From Modicisalibacter radicis (GTDB lineage: Bacteria; Pseudomonadota; Gammaproteobacteria; Pseudomonadales; Halomonadaceae): 64,000 bases of DNA. How positions within the stretch are numbered: the stretch's first letter is position 1; every line of letters begins with the position of its first letter. The notes beneath the pieces were generated by a model. It did no database searches. It was not told where the DNA came from and was given only the letters and a program-made list of their open reading frames with translations. Below are positions 1 to 8,472 of the stretch, in pieces. The stretch is taken from NCBI RefSeq assembly GCF_900961225.1, contig NZ_CAAHFN010000098.1, positions 62,001 to 126,000 on the forward strand. The letters are read 5' to 3'. A program made the translations under genes and the position numbers.

Positions 1-203
1 ACGCGACCGCCCATGGAATGGCCCACCGCGATGAAGCGCTCGGGGGCGCCTTGCAGGGCGACATCCGCCATGGCGCCGATGGAGTCGGCCATGCCGTAAT
101 CGGGGGTGGGCAGCGTGGGGGCGGTGAGACGGTCGCGCATGTCGGCCCACACGGCGTCGTCGCACAGCAGGCCCGGGAGCAGCAGCAACGGTGTGGAGGT
201 CAT
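1..203 (-). CDS. alpha/beta hydrolase, N-terminal part only (cut by window edge)
   Basis: The minus strand from ATG at 201-203 stays open to the window edge and gives about 67 residues starting MTSTPLLLLPGLLCDD. The LLLPGLLCD segment looks like the first strand and oxyanion loop of an alpha/beta hydrolase. The segment AVGHSMGGRV, at the cut end, is the G-x-S-x-G nucleophile elbow. The catalytic Asp and His would lie outside the window. It is divergent from the LysR-type gene at 522 and may be part of the same catabolic island, but the substrate cannot be read from this fragment. Confidence 0.75.
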   Translation of the reverse strand, partial: MTSTPLLLLPGLLCDDAVWADMRDRLTAPTLPTPDYGMADSIGAMADVALQGAPERFIAVGHSMGGR

Positions 204-521
204 GGGGTGGCTCCCGGCTCTCGCCGTGCAGCGCTGCGCAGGGCGACGCGAGTGTATACGAAGTCCGCCGAGTGTGAGCTGACCACCAGGCCGGTGGGGG
301 AAGAAGACGCGACAGTCATGGACCAGAACCTAGCGTTGAAGACAGTTTCTTTATCCTCTCAGCTCGTCCGCGGCGCGAATAATGTTTTTCACTGGTGCCA
401 ACATGCGTTTTGCTTATGCCTCGAATGCCATCGCGGCGCGGATGGCCATGCTCCCTTTATGGCATATCCCGCGGCAGCGACGTGCGGCATGCTGGGATGA
501 GATCACGTCGAGGAGCCTTTC
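204..521. other. intergenic region between divergent hydrolase and LysR gene
   Basis: This 318-bp stretch separates the divergent hydrolase and LysR genes and should hold both promoters. Its right half (about 330-400) is less GC-rich than its surroundings. A GAGGAG ribosome-binding site lies just before the ATG at 522. Overlapping ORFs here have no recognisable protein features. No convincing -35/-10 pair or LysR box was assigned. Confidence 0.5.
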
Positions 522-1775
522 ATGACCGAGTTGCATCACGAGGCGTTCGACTACGAGCCCAATATGCGACGTTTGCGCGCGGTCATCGCGGTGGCCGAGG
601 CGGGCAGCGTCATACGCGCAGCCGAGGCCTTGCACCTGTCGCAGCCCGCCGTGACGCGCGCGGTACGCGACCTGGAGAAAGAGCTCGGCCTGGCGCTGTT
701 CGAGCGTCACCGCAACGGCATGTTGTGCACCACGGCGGGCAAGATCGTATTGCATCGCTTTCGGCGCGCCCTGCACAAGCTCGGCGATGCCGAGTCCGCG
801 CTGGCGCGGATGCAGCCCGAGGGCCATTTCGAGCGACTCACGCAGCGTCTGTCGCACCGTCAGTTGACGGTCCTTGTGGCCGTCGCCGATTTGCATAACG
901 AACCCTTGGCGGCGCAACGGCTGGGTCTGACCCAGCCGGCGGTCAGCGGCAATCTGCGTGACCTGGAGCGCCTACTGGGCGTGTCGCTCTTCCTGCGCAC
1001 GCAGCGCGGTATGCTGGCCACGGACTGTGGTGCGGTGCTGATTCGCCATGCCAAGGTGGCCCTGCGCGAGCTTTCCCTGGTCAGCGACGACCTTTCCGCC
1101 TGGCAGGGCGAGGTGCGGGGACGGCTGGTGATCGGCACCTTGCCGCTCTCCAGCTCGCTACTGGTGCCGCATGCCGTGGATGCCCTGCTGCGTGAATTGC
1201 CGGGGTTGAGCGTGACGATCATCGAGGGGACCTACGCCGCGCTGTTCGAAGCGCTCCGTAATGGCGAAATCGATATCCTCATCGGCGCGCTTCGCCAGGC
1301 GGGTACCAGCGAGGATACCCATCAGCAGCGCCTCTTCCACGACCGACTCGCCGTCGCGGTGCGCCGCGGCCACCCCCTGATGCAGCATGCCTCGCTGACA
1401 CTGCGCGACCTGCTCGATGCGCAATGGATTGCGCCGCGACAAGGCACGCCGGCGCGCGTGAGCTTCGAGCAGGAATTTCGCAGCGCCGGTCTGGAACCGC
1501 CCTCGGTGGCGGTGGAGTCCGGCAACCTCAGTACCATTCGTACCCTATTGCTTAATAGCGACCGCGTGACCCTGGTATCGCCACACCAGGTGTTCTTCGA
1601 GGTTCAAAGCAACCAGTTGTCGCTGCTTCCCATCAAGCTTACGGGCACGCTCCGCCCGATCGGCATCACCACTCGCGTCGACGATTCCCCGACCCGGGCC
1701 CTGAAAGTGCTCAAGGACATCTTGCTGAGGCTCGGAGAGCGCATGGCCGATCCTGCTTCTCTCGCCCGTACGTGA
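522..1775 (+). CDS. LysR-type regulator with two tandem HTH domains
   Basis: This 417-residue protein is about 110 residues longer than a usual LysR regulator. The extra length is a second complete winged HTH. HTH1 lies near residues 15-74 (AAEALHLSQPAVTRAVRDLE) and HTH2 near 110-170 (AQRLGLTQPAVSGNLRDLER). A normal LysR effector domain follows from about residue 198 (GRLVIGTLPLSSS) to the end. The start has a GAGGAG site 7 bases upstream. The gene lies directly upstream of dctPQM in the same direction and probably controls that transporter and perhaps the Rieske oxygenase. The effector is unknown. A paralogue with the same architecture is at 7186. Confidence 0.9.
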   Translation: MTELHHEAFDYEPNMRRLRAVIAVAEAGSVIRAAEALHLSQPAVTRAVRDLEKELGLALFERHRNGMLCTTAGKIVLHRFRRALHKLGDAESALARMQPEGHFERLTQRLSHRQLTVLVAVADLHNEPLAAQRLGLTQPAVSGNLRDLERLLGVSLFLRTQRGMLATDCGAVLIRHAKVALRELSLVSDDLSAWQGEVRGRLVIGTLPLSSSLLVPHAVDALLRELPGLSVTIIEGTYAALFEALRNGEIDILIGALRQAGTSEDTHQQRLFHDRLAVAVRRGHPLMQHASLTLRDLLDAQWIAPRQGTPARVSFEQEFRSAGLEPPSVAVESGNLSTIRTLLLNSDRVTLVSPHQVFFEVQSNQLSLLPIKLTGTLRPIGITTRVDDSPTRALKVLKDILLRLGERMADPASLART

Positions 1776-1933
1776 GCGGGATAGCAAAAACGTATACCCA
1801 AGCACGCGATTTGAATTTGTTGCGATGACTGAGAGCCGGGTAGGGTTCATTCAGACCATTCCTTTTGTGCTTTTAACGTAGCGAAAGGAAATAAAACAAG
1901 ACTAAAGTTCAATAAAAATCGGGAGACGCCGGA

Positions 1934-2929
1934 ATGAAAACGCTAAAAAGCCGTGCCCTGTTAACCCTGACCGCAGGCGTGGCGCTGGCCGCCAGCGCCG
2001 GCGCCAGTTCCGCGGAAACCTTGAAGCTCGCCCATTTCGTCGCGCCCGCTCATGTCGTCAATAGTTCCATCGTTGACCCCTTCAAGTCGGGTGTCGAGGA
2101 ACAAACGGATGGCGAGCTGGACATCAGGGTCTACCCGGGCGGAGAGCTGGGCTCTGGGCCCAAGGAACAATACCCGCGTGTACTGCAGGGCGTTTCGGAT
2201 ATTGTCTGGGGAATTCCGGGTTATACGTCATCGCAATTCAAGAAATCGATGGTCGTCGAAATGCCCGGTGCCATTCCAGAGGGCATGCACGGCTACGAAA
2301 TGCTATGGAACGCCTATGAAGATCAGTTGAAAAGCGAGTTTCCCGGAACCAAGCCATTGGCGCTCTGGACCAGCGAGCCGAATATTTTCATCATGAAAGA
2401 CGACGAGATCCACAGCCCGAAGGACCTGGAGGGACTCAAGATTCGTGTTCCGGGCGAAATGGCGGCGGCATTGATCGACGCCTATGGGGGCACGCCACTG
2501 CAAATGCCCGCGGGGGAAGTTTACAATGCCTTGCAGACGGGGCTGATCGACGGTCTTGTCACCGGGGCGAGTGCCGTCAACGATTTCAAGCTCGATGAAG
2601 TGGCCAACGTCTATTCGGTGGGCGCACCGCTGGGCCATATCATGTTCTATCTGACCATGAACCAGAATAAATACGATGGTCTTTCCGATGAGTTTAAGCA
2701 GGCTATCGACGACAGTAGCGGAATGAAACTGTCACGCAGCGGGGAACAGGGTTGGAACGCGCTTGCCGATGAGACGCTGGAAGCATTGCGTGCCGAACCC
2801 GACAATACGGTGATCGAACTCAGCGATGAGGAAGTTGCCAAGTTCGAGGAAATCGCCGATGCATTTCGCAAGCAGCGCCTGGCAGAAAAGGGTGCCGAGG
2901 ACGTACTGAACGCCATGCGTGGGGAGTGA
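1934..2929 (+). CDS. dctP: TRAP transporter solute-binding protein, DctP family
   Basis: A 331-residue periplasmic receptor with a cleavable signal peptide (residues 1-27, ending ASAGASSAE). The mature part has the DctP fold, including GLKIRVPGE, which carries the conserved arginine that usually binds the substrate carboxylate, and the later ALQTGLIDG segment. It should deliver an organic acid to the DctQM permease encoded next. The start is set by GGGAGACGCCGGA before the ATG. Its codon use and GC look lower than in the genes beyond 18 kb, by eye. The neighbouring oxygenase suggests an aromatic acid ligand, which is inference. Confidence 0.92.
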   Translation: MKTLKSRALLTLTAGVALAASAGASSAETLKLAHFVAPAHVVNSSIVDPFKSGVEEQTDGELDIRVYPGGELGSGPKEQYPRVLQGVSDIVWGIPGYTSSQFKKSMVVEMPGAIPEGMHGYEMLWNAYEDQLKSEFPGTKPLALWTSEPNIFIMKDDEIHSPKDLEGLKIRVPGEMAAALIDAYGGTPLQMPAGEVYNALQTGLIDGLVTGASAVNDFKLDEVANVYSVGAPLGHIMFYLTMNQNKYDGLSDEFKQAIDDSSGMKLSRSGEQGWNALADETLEALRAEPDNTVIELSDEEVAKFEEIADAFRKQRLAEKGAEDVLNAMRGE

Positions 2930-2936
2930 ATTCCCG

Positions 2937-3458
2937 ATGAGTCACTTTCCCGCACTGGTGATCCGTACGCTGGATAGGTTCGTGAATCTATCCAGTGTCA
3001 TCGGCACCCTGGCCCTGATCTTCGCGGTGCTGGTCACCCTGGTCGATGTCACGGGGCGCCTGTTCGGCGCCCCTCTGCCAGGGGGGCAGGATCTGTCGCA
3101 AATGACCATGGTAATCATCGTCTTCGGCGGCATGGCTCTTTGCGATAGGCAGGGGGGCAATATCGCCGTGGATATATTCGAGGACAAGTTTCCCCGGCGA
3201 ATGAATCATTGGCTGGATGTCGCGGGGTGGGCGCTGGGGTGTGCCATCTTCGCGGCGATCGGCTACACGATGCTCGACGCGGCGGAAATATCGAAAATGC
3301 TCAATTTGAGCACCAACATCATTGCGATTCCCAAGGCGCCCTTCCAGTATATCTTGTCCTTTTTTGCCTTCTTGACGGCACTTTCCATGCTGGCCCGCAT
3401 CGTCACGACAGTGTCGACCTCCGCCCCCGACAGCGCGCCCCCGCGAAAAGGAAGATGA
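2937..3458 (+). CDS. dctQ: TRAP transporter small permease, DctQ family
   Basis: About 173 residues with four predicted transmembrane segments, typical of DctQ. The segments GTLALIFAVLVTLVDVTGR, MTMVIIVFGGMALCDRQGG, VAGWALGCAIFAAIGYTML and ILSFFAFLTALSMLA are visible. I chose the ATG at 2937 because GGGGAG lies 10 bases upstream. A GTG at 2919 would add six residues and overlap dctP. It is the middle gene of dctPQM and pairs with the large permease in the inner membrane. Confidence 0.9.
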   Translation: MSHFPALVIRTLDRFVNLSSVIGTLALIFAVLVTLVDVTGRLFGAPLPGGQDLSQMTMVIIVFGGMALCDRQGGNIAVDIFEDKFPRRMNHWLDVAGWALGCAIFAAIGYTMLDAAEISKMLNLSTNIIAIPKAPFQYILSFFAFLTALSMLARIVTTVSTSAPDSAPPRKGR

Positions 3459-3461
3459 TTT

Positions 3462-4766
3462 ATGAGTACCGAGTTGGTTGGTGCCTTGGGCGTCCTGGTG
3501 CTATTGACGCTTTTGGTACTGCGAATCCCCGTGGCCTTTGCAATCTTCATCGTGGGCTTCGGTGGGATAACATTGCTCGATAGTCTCAACTCCGCATTGA
3601 GCCTGCTGGCCAGCGAAACCTTCACCATTGCCTCGAATGCCGAGCTGATCGTCATCCCTTTATTCATTCTGATGGGCAACATCGCCACCGAGGCGGGAAT
3701 GAGTCGCAAGCTGTATGACGCCGCCTATGCGCTCATCGGTTCCGTGCGCGGTGGCCTGGCCTCGGCCACGGTGGTGGGCTGTGCGGGGTTCGCCGCGCTA
3801 TGCGGCTCCTCCGTGGCCTCGGCATTGACCATGGGGCGTGTCTCGCTCAGCGAGATGGAGCGCTACGACTATAGCCCCAAGCTCTCGACCGGCTCGGTGG
3901 CCGCGGGCGGTACGCTGGGAATCCTCATTCCGCCTTCGACCGGCTTCGTGATCTACGCCATCCTGACGCAGCAGTCCATCGGCCGCCTGTTCCTGGCGGG
4001 CGTGCTACCGGGCCTCATGCTGTGTCTGCTGTTCGTCGCCCTGATCATGTTGCTGGCGACCCTCAAGCCCGTCCTCGCGCCCCCGGGGCCCAGGACTTCC
4101 TGGCGAGAGAAGCAGCAGGGGCTGCTGGGGGCGACGCCCATCCTGATCATCATCCTGTTGACGATCGGGGGGATCTATACCGGCATCTTCTCGCCGGTCG
4201 AAGCGGCCGCCGTGGGCGCCGGACTGGCGATCGTCTTCGGCGTGGCCATGCGCAAGCTGACCCTTTCCGCCTTCTGGCGTGCGGCGCAAAGCTCGATCAC
4301 CACCACCGCCACCGTGATGCTGATTCTCATCGCCGCGCACATGCTCAATCCTTTTCTGGCCTTGAGTCACATTCCTCAGGCCCTGGGCGATTTTCTGATG
4401 GCCCTGGATATCGGTGCCTATGGCGTCCTGCTCTTGATATTGGCCTGCTATCTGGTGCTGGGGTGCTTTCTGGAAGGCTTCGCCATGCTGGTGCTGACCA
4501 TGCCGATCTTCTTTCCGGTGATCACCCAGCTGGGTTTCGACCCCATCTGGTTCGGCGTGCTCGTGGTGTTGACGCTGGAAATGGGGCTCATCAGCCCGCC
4601 GGTAGGCGTGAACGTATTCATCGTCAAGTCCGTTGCTCCCAACGTGCCTCTACGCGACATCTTCGTGGGGGTCATGCCGTTCTGGCTGGTAATGATCGTG
4701 GCCGTCGGGCTGTTGATCGTCTTCCCCGAGATCGTGCTGTTTCTTCCCGATACGATGATGGACTAG
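3462..4766 (+). CDS. dctM: TRAP transporter large permease, DctM family
   Basis: A 434-residue, very hydrophobic protein of the DctM family, the ion-coupled translocation subunit of a TRAP system. Features include the GILIPPSTGFVIYAILTQQS loop near the middle and the EMGLISPPVGVNVFIVKS motif near residue 375, both typical of DctM. It starts 3 bases after the dctQ stop, so the two are translationally coupled. It ends a three-gene operon that converges with the Rieske oxygenase on the other strand. Confidence 0.93.
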   Translation: MSTELVGALGVLVLLTLLVLRIPVAFAIFIVGFGGITLLDSLNSALSLLASETFTIASNAELIVIPLFILMGNIATEAGMSRKLYDAAYALIGSVRGGLASATVVGCAGFAALCGSSVASALTMGRVSLSEMERYDYSPKLSTGSVAAGGTLGILIPPSTGFVIYAILTQQSIGRLFLAGVLPGLMLCLLFVALIMLLATLKPVLAPPGPRTSWREKQQGLLGATPILIIILLTIGGIYTGIFSPVEAAAVGAGLAIVFGVAMRKLTLSAFWRAAQSSITTTATVMLILIAAHMLNPFLALSHIPQALGDFLMALDIGAYGVLLLILACYLVLGCFLEGFAMLVLTMPIFFPVITQLGFDPIWFGVLVVLTLEMGLISPPVGVNVFIVKSVAPNVPLRDIFVGVMPFWLVMIVAVGLLIVFPEIVLFLPDTMMD

Positions 4767-4832
4767 CGCCGCATCGCGGCAGATTGGCGACAACCGTAGT
4801 ATCGTTATACTTCTAGAACAAAAACCAGAGAC

Positions 4833-4880
4833 CGGGGCAGGTTGAAGCAAGGGGATACCCTTTGAGGGGACCTGCTCCCG
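4833..4880. terminator. nested stem-loop between convergent dctM and Rieske gene
   Basis: CGGGGCAGGT at 4833-4842 pairs with ACCTGCTCCCG at 4870-4880, with one bulged base. Inside it AAGGG (4849-4853) pairs with CCCTT (4858-4862). The element sits in the 174-bp gap between convergent genes, so a termination or 3'-stabilising role is likely. No clear U-run follows, so an intrinsic terminator is not proven. Confidence 0.4.
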
Positions 4881-4940
4881 GCGCAGTGCCGCTCGCGAAA
4901 CGCGTTACCAGGGACGAAACCTGATTCTAGGTCAACCCCG

Positions 4941-6044
4941 TTACGCCATGGCCAGGCGATGCATGATACGCCTGGCCATCAGGCCGGGCTTGTCGGGCGC
5001 GAAGCTCAACTCGAACTGTTGGGCTTCGTTGTCGGTCAGGACGACGTCCATGATCCATTCCAGCGCTTCGACGTCCTCATGATACGCTTGTGTACTCGCA
5101 TCGCGCATGAACTCATCGATGCCGGTATCGTCGATGCAATAGTCGCGTGAGTTGAACCACCAGTAATGGATGGAGTGATTGGTCTCCGGGGTAAAGCAGT
5201 GCGTGATGTAGTAGCCGTATACCGACGGTTTTCCAGGCTCTGGATGTTTATCGAAGATCTGAGCATGAGCGGTATGCACGGCGGGTGAGAGGAAGCGCGC
5301 CTCGGAGGTGCGGTCGACGTTCTTGTGCATGATATCGGCCGGCTTGCCGTAAATGCCCGGGGGTGGCGCGTTATCCAGGCGGCGATGAATCAATACCTGA
5401 TCGCCCTCGGTGGTGGCGTTCATGCTGGCCCGCGCGTACTCGGGCGTTCCCACCGTACCCGGGTGCAGGAAGGGAAAGTGGGTCTGATCGATGAGGTTTT
5501 CATGCATCGAGACATAGTCGGCCTTGATATGAAAATCGCCGGTCACGTTGCCCCACTCGGGAGAGGCCAGCCAGGGCAGTTCGGGAATCAATGCCTCGTC
5601 GGCGAGGTTGGCATCGCCCATCCAGATCCAGGTCAGTGGGCCACGGTCGGCGATGGGGTAGGTTTGCACGCAGGCATTGGCGGGCACATGGGAGATCGCG
5701 GGCAGGTGCGCGCAAAGCCCGTCGGGTTCGAATTGCATGCCGTGATAGCCGCACACCAGCCGGTCCCCTTCCAGCCGACCTTTGGCCAGCGGAAAGGCAC
5801 GGTGCGGACAGCGGTTGTGCATGGCCACCGGGCGGCCGTCCCGGGTGCGATACATGACCACATCCGTATCGAGCAGGCGGCGTGAGATGGGGGTGCGACC
5901 CACTTCGTCGCGCCGTGCGCAGACATACCAGCAGTTGCGAATCAAGGGCGTGGCATGGTTGGCGAACTGGCCCCCTTCTTCCATGGGCATGGCGTCGAAG
6001 ATGGCTTCCTCATCGAGCGGTATCGCTTGGCTAGCGTGGTTCAT
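4941..6044 (-). CDS. Rieske non-heme iron oxygenase, VanA-like large subunit
   Basis: A 367-residue oxygenase component of a two-component aromatic oxygenase or O-demethylase. The Rieske [2Fe-2S] ligands are C79-x-H81 and C98-x2-H101. The mononuclear iron site is NLIDQTHFPFLH, giving D186, H189 and H194. I set the start at 6044 because AAGGAGA lies just upstream; a longer reading to 6122 lacks support. It lies 32 bases after its reductase gene and downstream of a TRAP transporter. It is clearly different from the true VanA at 15266, so vanillate is probably not its substrate. The exact substrate is unknown. Confidence 0.9.
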   Translation of the reverse strand: MNHASQAIPLDEEAIFDAMPMEEGGQFANHATPLIRNCWYVCARRDEVGRTPISRRLLDTDVVMYRTRDGRPVAMHNRCPHRAFPLAKGRLEGDRLVCGYHGMQFEPDGLCAHLPAISHVPANACVQTYPIADRGPLTWIWMGDANLADEALIPELPWLASPEWGNVTGDFHIKADYVSMHENLIDQTHFPFLHPGTVGTPEYARASMNATTEGDQVLIHRRLDNAPPPGIYGKPADIMHKNVDRTSEARFLSPAVHTAHAQIFDKHPEPGKPSVYGYYITHCFTPETNHSIHYWWFNSRDYCIDDTGIDEFMRDASTQAYHEDVEALEWIMDVVLTDNEAQQFELSFAPDKPGLMARRIMHRLAMA

Positions 6045-6076
6045 GACAAAGGTCTCCTTTATCGCTTTTTTATCGT

Positions 6077-7048
6077 CTAGAGTTCGAGCTCGATCGACGT
6101 CGAGCGGGGACGAGAGCAGCACAGGGCGATTTGCCGGTTGCTGCGTTTTTGATCAGAGGTGAGAAAGCGGTCGCGATGGTCGATATCACCGACGACCTGC
6201 CTGACCGGGGTGATACACAGGCCGCACTCTCCACGGCGACAGTCCGAGAAAGTCTCGACGCCAGCCGCTTCGAGTGCTTCCAGCAAGGTATGGTCGGGCG
6301 AGACGTGAACGCTCGTCCCCCGGATGTGGACCGTGACGGCTTGATCCTCTTCCTTGTGGGCGGCGTTGAAGACTTCGTGGCGCAGGCGTTCCGCCGGCCA
6401 TCCCAACTGCTGCGCCGCTTGGCGGGTGCCCTCGATCAGCGCCGGAGGACCGCATACGTACACCGTGGTACCGGCGGGCTGCCGGGCGAGCAATGCCTTC
6501 AGGTCCGGTCGACCACGGGATGACGTCGCGTCATGCACCGTGACGGCGTCGCCGCCCAGCGCCTCGACCTCCTCGACATAGGCCATGGCGGCACGGCTGC
6601 GCCCGACATAGAGCATTCGGACATCGCGACGGCGCATCACGCAGGCGCGCAGCATGGGCAGAATCGCGGTGACGCCGATACCGCCTGCGATGAGCAGAAC
6701 GGGGCCGTCATCGGAAGTCAGCCGAAAGGGGCTGAGGGCGGGAGACATCAGCACAGGGGTACCTGGAGTGAAATGCCGGTGGATGTAATCGGACCCCCGG
6801 CGGCGATTTTCGCGCTGTACGGCGATACGCCAGAAAGGCTCATGAGCGCTGGTGAGCTCGAGTGGCCCGACAAGTGAATAATGGCGCAAGAATCGGCCAT
6901 CATTTCCGCCAAAGCGCAGCTCGACATGAGCCCCGGCGCGAGGCGCCGGTAGTGGCGTGCCGTCGGTCAGCCCCAGGGTGATTTCACAGATACGTTCAGT
7001 CAGTGGTTGTCGCTCGAGAACCACTGCAGCTTGATGTTGGCCATGCAT
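6077..7048 (-). CDS. oxygenase reductase, FMN/NAD domain plus plant-type [2Fe-2S]
   Basis: A 323-residue reductase of the phthalate dioxygenase reductase/VanB class. The order is a flavin-binding barrel with RHYSLVG (about residues 55-61), an NAD-binding domain with LLIAGGIGVTAILPML and VYVCGPPALIE, then a C-terminal ferredoxin domain with CRRGECGLC and a later CC. It passes electrons from NAD(P)H to the Rieske oxygenase encoded 32 bases downstream. AAGAGG precedes the start. The order reductase then oxygenase is the reverse of vanAB in this window. Confidence 0.9.
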   Translation of the reverse strand: MHGQHQAAVVLERQPLTERICEITLGLTDGTPLPAPRAGAHVELRFGGNDGRFLRHYSLVGPLELTSAHEPFWRIAVQRENRRRGSDYIHRHFTPGTPVLMSPALSPFRLTSDDGPVLLIAGGIGVTAILPMLRACVMRRRDVRMLYVGRSRAAMAYVEEVEALGGDAVTVHDATSSRGRPDLKALLARQPAGTTVYVCGPPALIEGTRQAAQQLGWPAERLRHEVFNAAHKEEDQAVTVHIRGTSVHVSPDHTLLEALEAAGVETFSDCRRGECGLCITPVRQVVGDIDHRDRFLTSDQKRSNRQIALCCSRPRSTSIELEL

Positions 7049-7185
7049 GTTGTTGCCTCTTCTTGCTGCCGATCCATGTCGTCTTTCTTGACGTTAGGGG
7101 AAAAAGGAGAGGGCGTCTCATGCGGAAATGAAATAGCGCTTTGCATCTTTGATATAGTCAAAATCGGCTGCCAAGGGTCTCGATA

Positions 7186-8418
7186 ATGTCGCATGACGCG
7201 GTGTCGCCAAGTCTTTCCCTTCGTGAAATTCGTGCCATCCTGGCGGTGGCGGAGCAGCGTGGTTTTTCCCGGGCCGCCCAGGTGCTCAATATCAGTCAGA
7301 GCAGCCTTTCACGTGCCATCCATCGTGCCGAGGCGGCGCTGGGCATCGCGCTGTTTCAGCGTGGCTGGAGCGGCGCTGAGCCAACGCCGGAGGGGGAAGT
7401 GGTCCGCCGGTGCTGTGCCCGCGTAATGGCCGAGATGACACATGAACGCGACTCGCTGATGGCGGCGGGACTGACCAGGATGCCGCTGCCCCTCGATTTG
7501 CGCTGGAGCGACCTGGCGTGTGTGGCTGCGGTGATCGATACGGGAAAGGCGACCGCGGCGGCCAGGTGGCTGAATACCTCCCAGTCGCATGTCAGTCGAA
7601 CCCTCGGTGCCTTGTCGGTCAGGCTGGGATACCCCTTGTTCCGGCACACCGGAGAGGGATTGCGCGCCGAGCCACTGGCGAAAAGACTCGCCGCGTTACG
7701 CGATCGGTTGTGTGTCGAGATTCAGCCGCTCCAGGAGGAGCTGAGTCGTCTGTCGGGGCAGGTGACGGGGCGATTGGCGGTGGGGATGACACCGTTTTGC
7801 GAACAGGACAGTGTCGCCCAGGCCTTCGGCGATTTGCTGGTGGCCTATCCGCAATTGCATTTATCGGCGCTGCCCGGTAGCTATGTGATGTTGACGGACG
7901 CCCTTCGCCGAGGAGAAATCGACCTGGTGGTCGGCTTGTTACGGGAACTAGGACCGGATGATGAGTTGGCCGAGGTCAGGCTTTCCGAGGAAGAGCTCAC
8001 GGTGCTGGCTCGCTCGGATCATCCCTGTGCCGAACCGCCCGTCTCGATGGAAGATCTGGTGCGGCAGACCTGGATCGTGGCGCCGACCGGGACGCCAATA
8101 CGTGCCTACTTCGAACGCCTTTTCCTGGGCATGGGGAAGACGCCGCCCGTGCAGACCTGTGAAATCGTGACCTTCCATCTCGCCGAAAGCATGGTGCGCG
8201 AGAGCCAGAGCCTGGCTTTGTTGCTGTATTCGCCGCGCAAGGCGCGGGACCTGCCGTCGGGCCTGGTCCGCGTGCCGGTGACGCTGCCGGACAACCGGCG
8301 ACACATCGGCGTGACCTATCGGCGCAGCGCGGGGCTGAGCTTCACGCAGCGGCAGTTCATCGATGGCTTGGCCAGGCGGCTCGCGGCTGATAGCAACGCT
8401 GGGAAAAACGCGTGTTAG
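7186..8418 (+). CDS. LysR-type regulator with two tandem HTH domains (paralogue)
   Basis: A 410-residue LysR-type regulator with the same unusual layout as the gene at 522. HTH1 is near residues 11-70 (AAQVLNISQSSLSRAIHRAE) and HTH2 near 104-163 (AARWLNTSQSHVSRTLGALS). The effector-binding domain starts near 193 (TGRLAVGMTPF). AAGGG lies 8 bases before the ATG. It is divergent from the reductase-oxygenase operon across 137 bases, so that operon is the most likely target. HTH2 is shifted from the classical LysR consensus more than HTH1. Confidence 0.9.
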   Translation: MSHDAVSPSLSLREIRAILAVAEQRGFSRAAQVLNISQSSLSRAIHRAEAALGIALFQRGWSGAEPTPEGEVVRRCCARVMAEMTHERDSLMAAGLTRMPLPLDLRWSDLACVAAVIDTGKATAAARWLNTSQSHVSRTLGALSVRLGYPLFRHTGEGLRAEPLAKRLAALRDRLCVEIQPLQEELSRLSGQVTGRLAVGMTPFCEQDSVAQAFGDLLVAYPQLHLSALPGSYVMLTDALRRGEIDLVVGLLRELGPDDELAEVRLSEEELTVLARSDHPCAEPPVSMEDLVRQTWIVAPTGTPIRAYFERLFLGMGKTPPVQTCEIVTFHLAESMVRESQSLALLLYSPRKARDLPSGLVRVPVTLPDNRRHIGVTYRRSAGLSFTQRQFIDGLARRLAADSNAGKNAC

Positions 8419-8424
8419 AGATGC

Positions 8425-8449
8425 ATGCCAGGGCCCTGGGCCCTGGCAT
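8425..8449. terminator. perfect inverted repeat, likely bidirectional terminator
   Basis: ATGCCAGGGCCC and GGGCCCTGGCAT form a perfect 12-bp inverted repeat around one central T. It lies 7 bases after the LysR stop and 24 bases before the end of the convergent monooxygenase gene. That position fits a terminator serving both strands, although no long T-run follows. Confidence 0.65.
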
Positions 8450-8472
8450 CCACGACGTTTCTGTCATGACTC

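Noticed and set aside
4941..6044. Second vanillate O-demethylase VanA
   Set aside because: The iron-site motifs agree with the superfamily, but the N-terminus and the body differ from the hallmark VanA at 15266. The call is limited to Rieske oxygenase.
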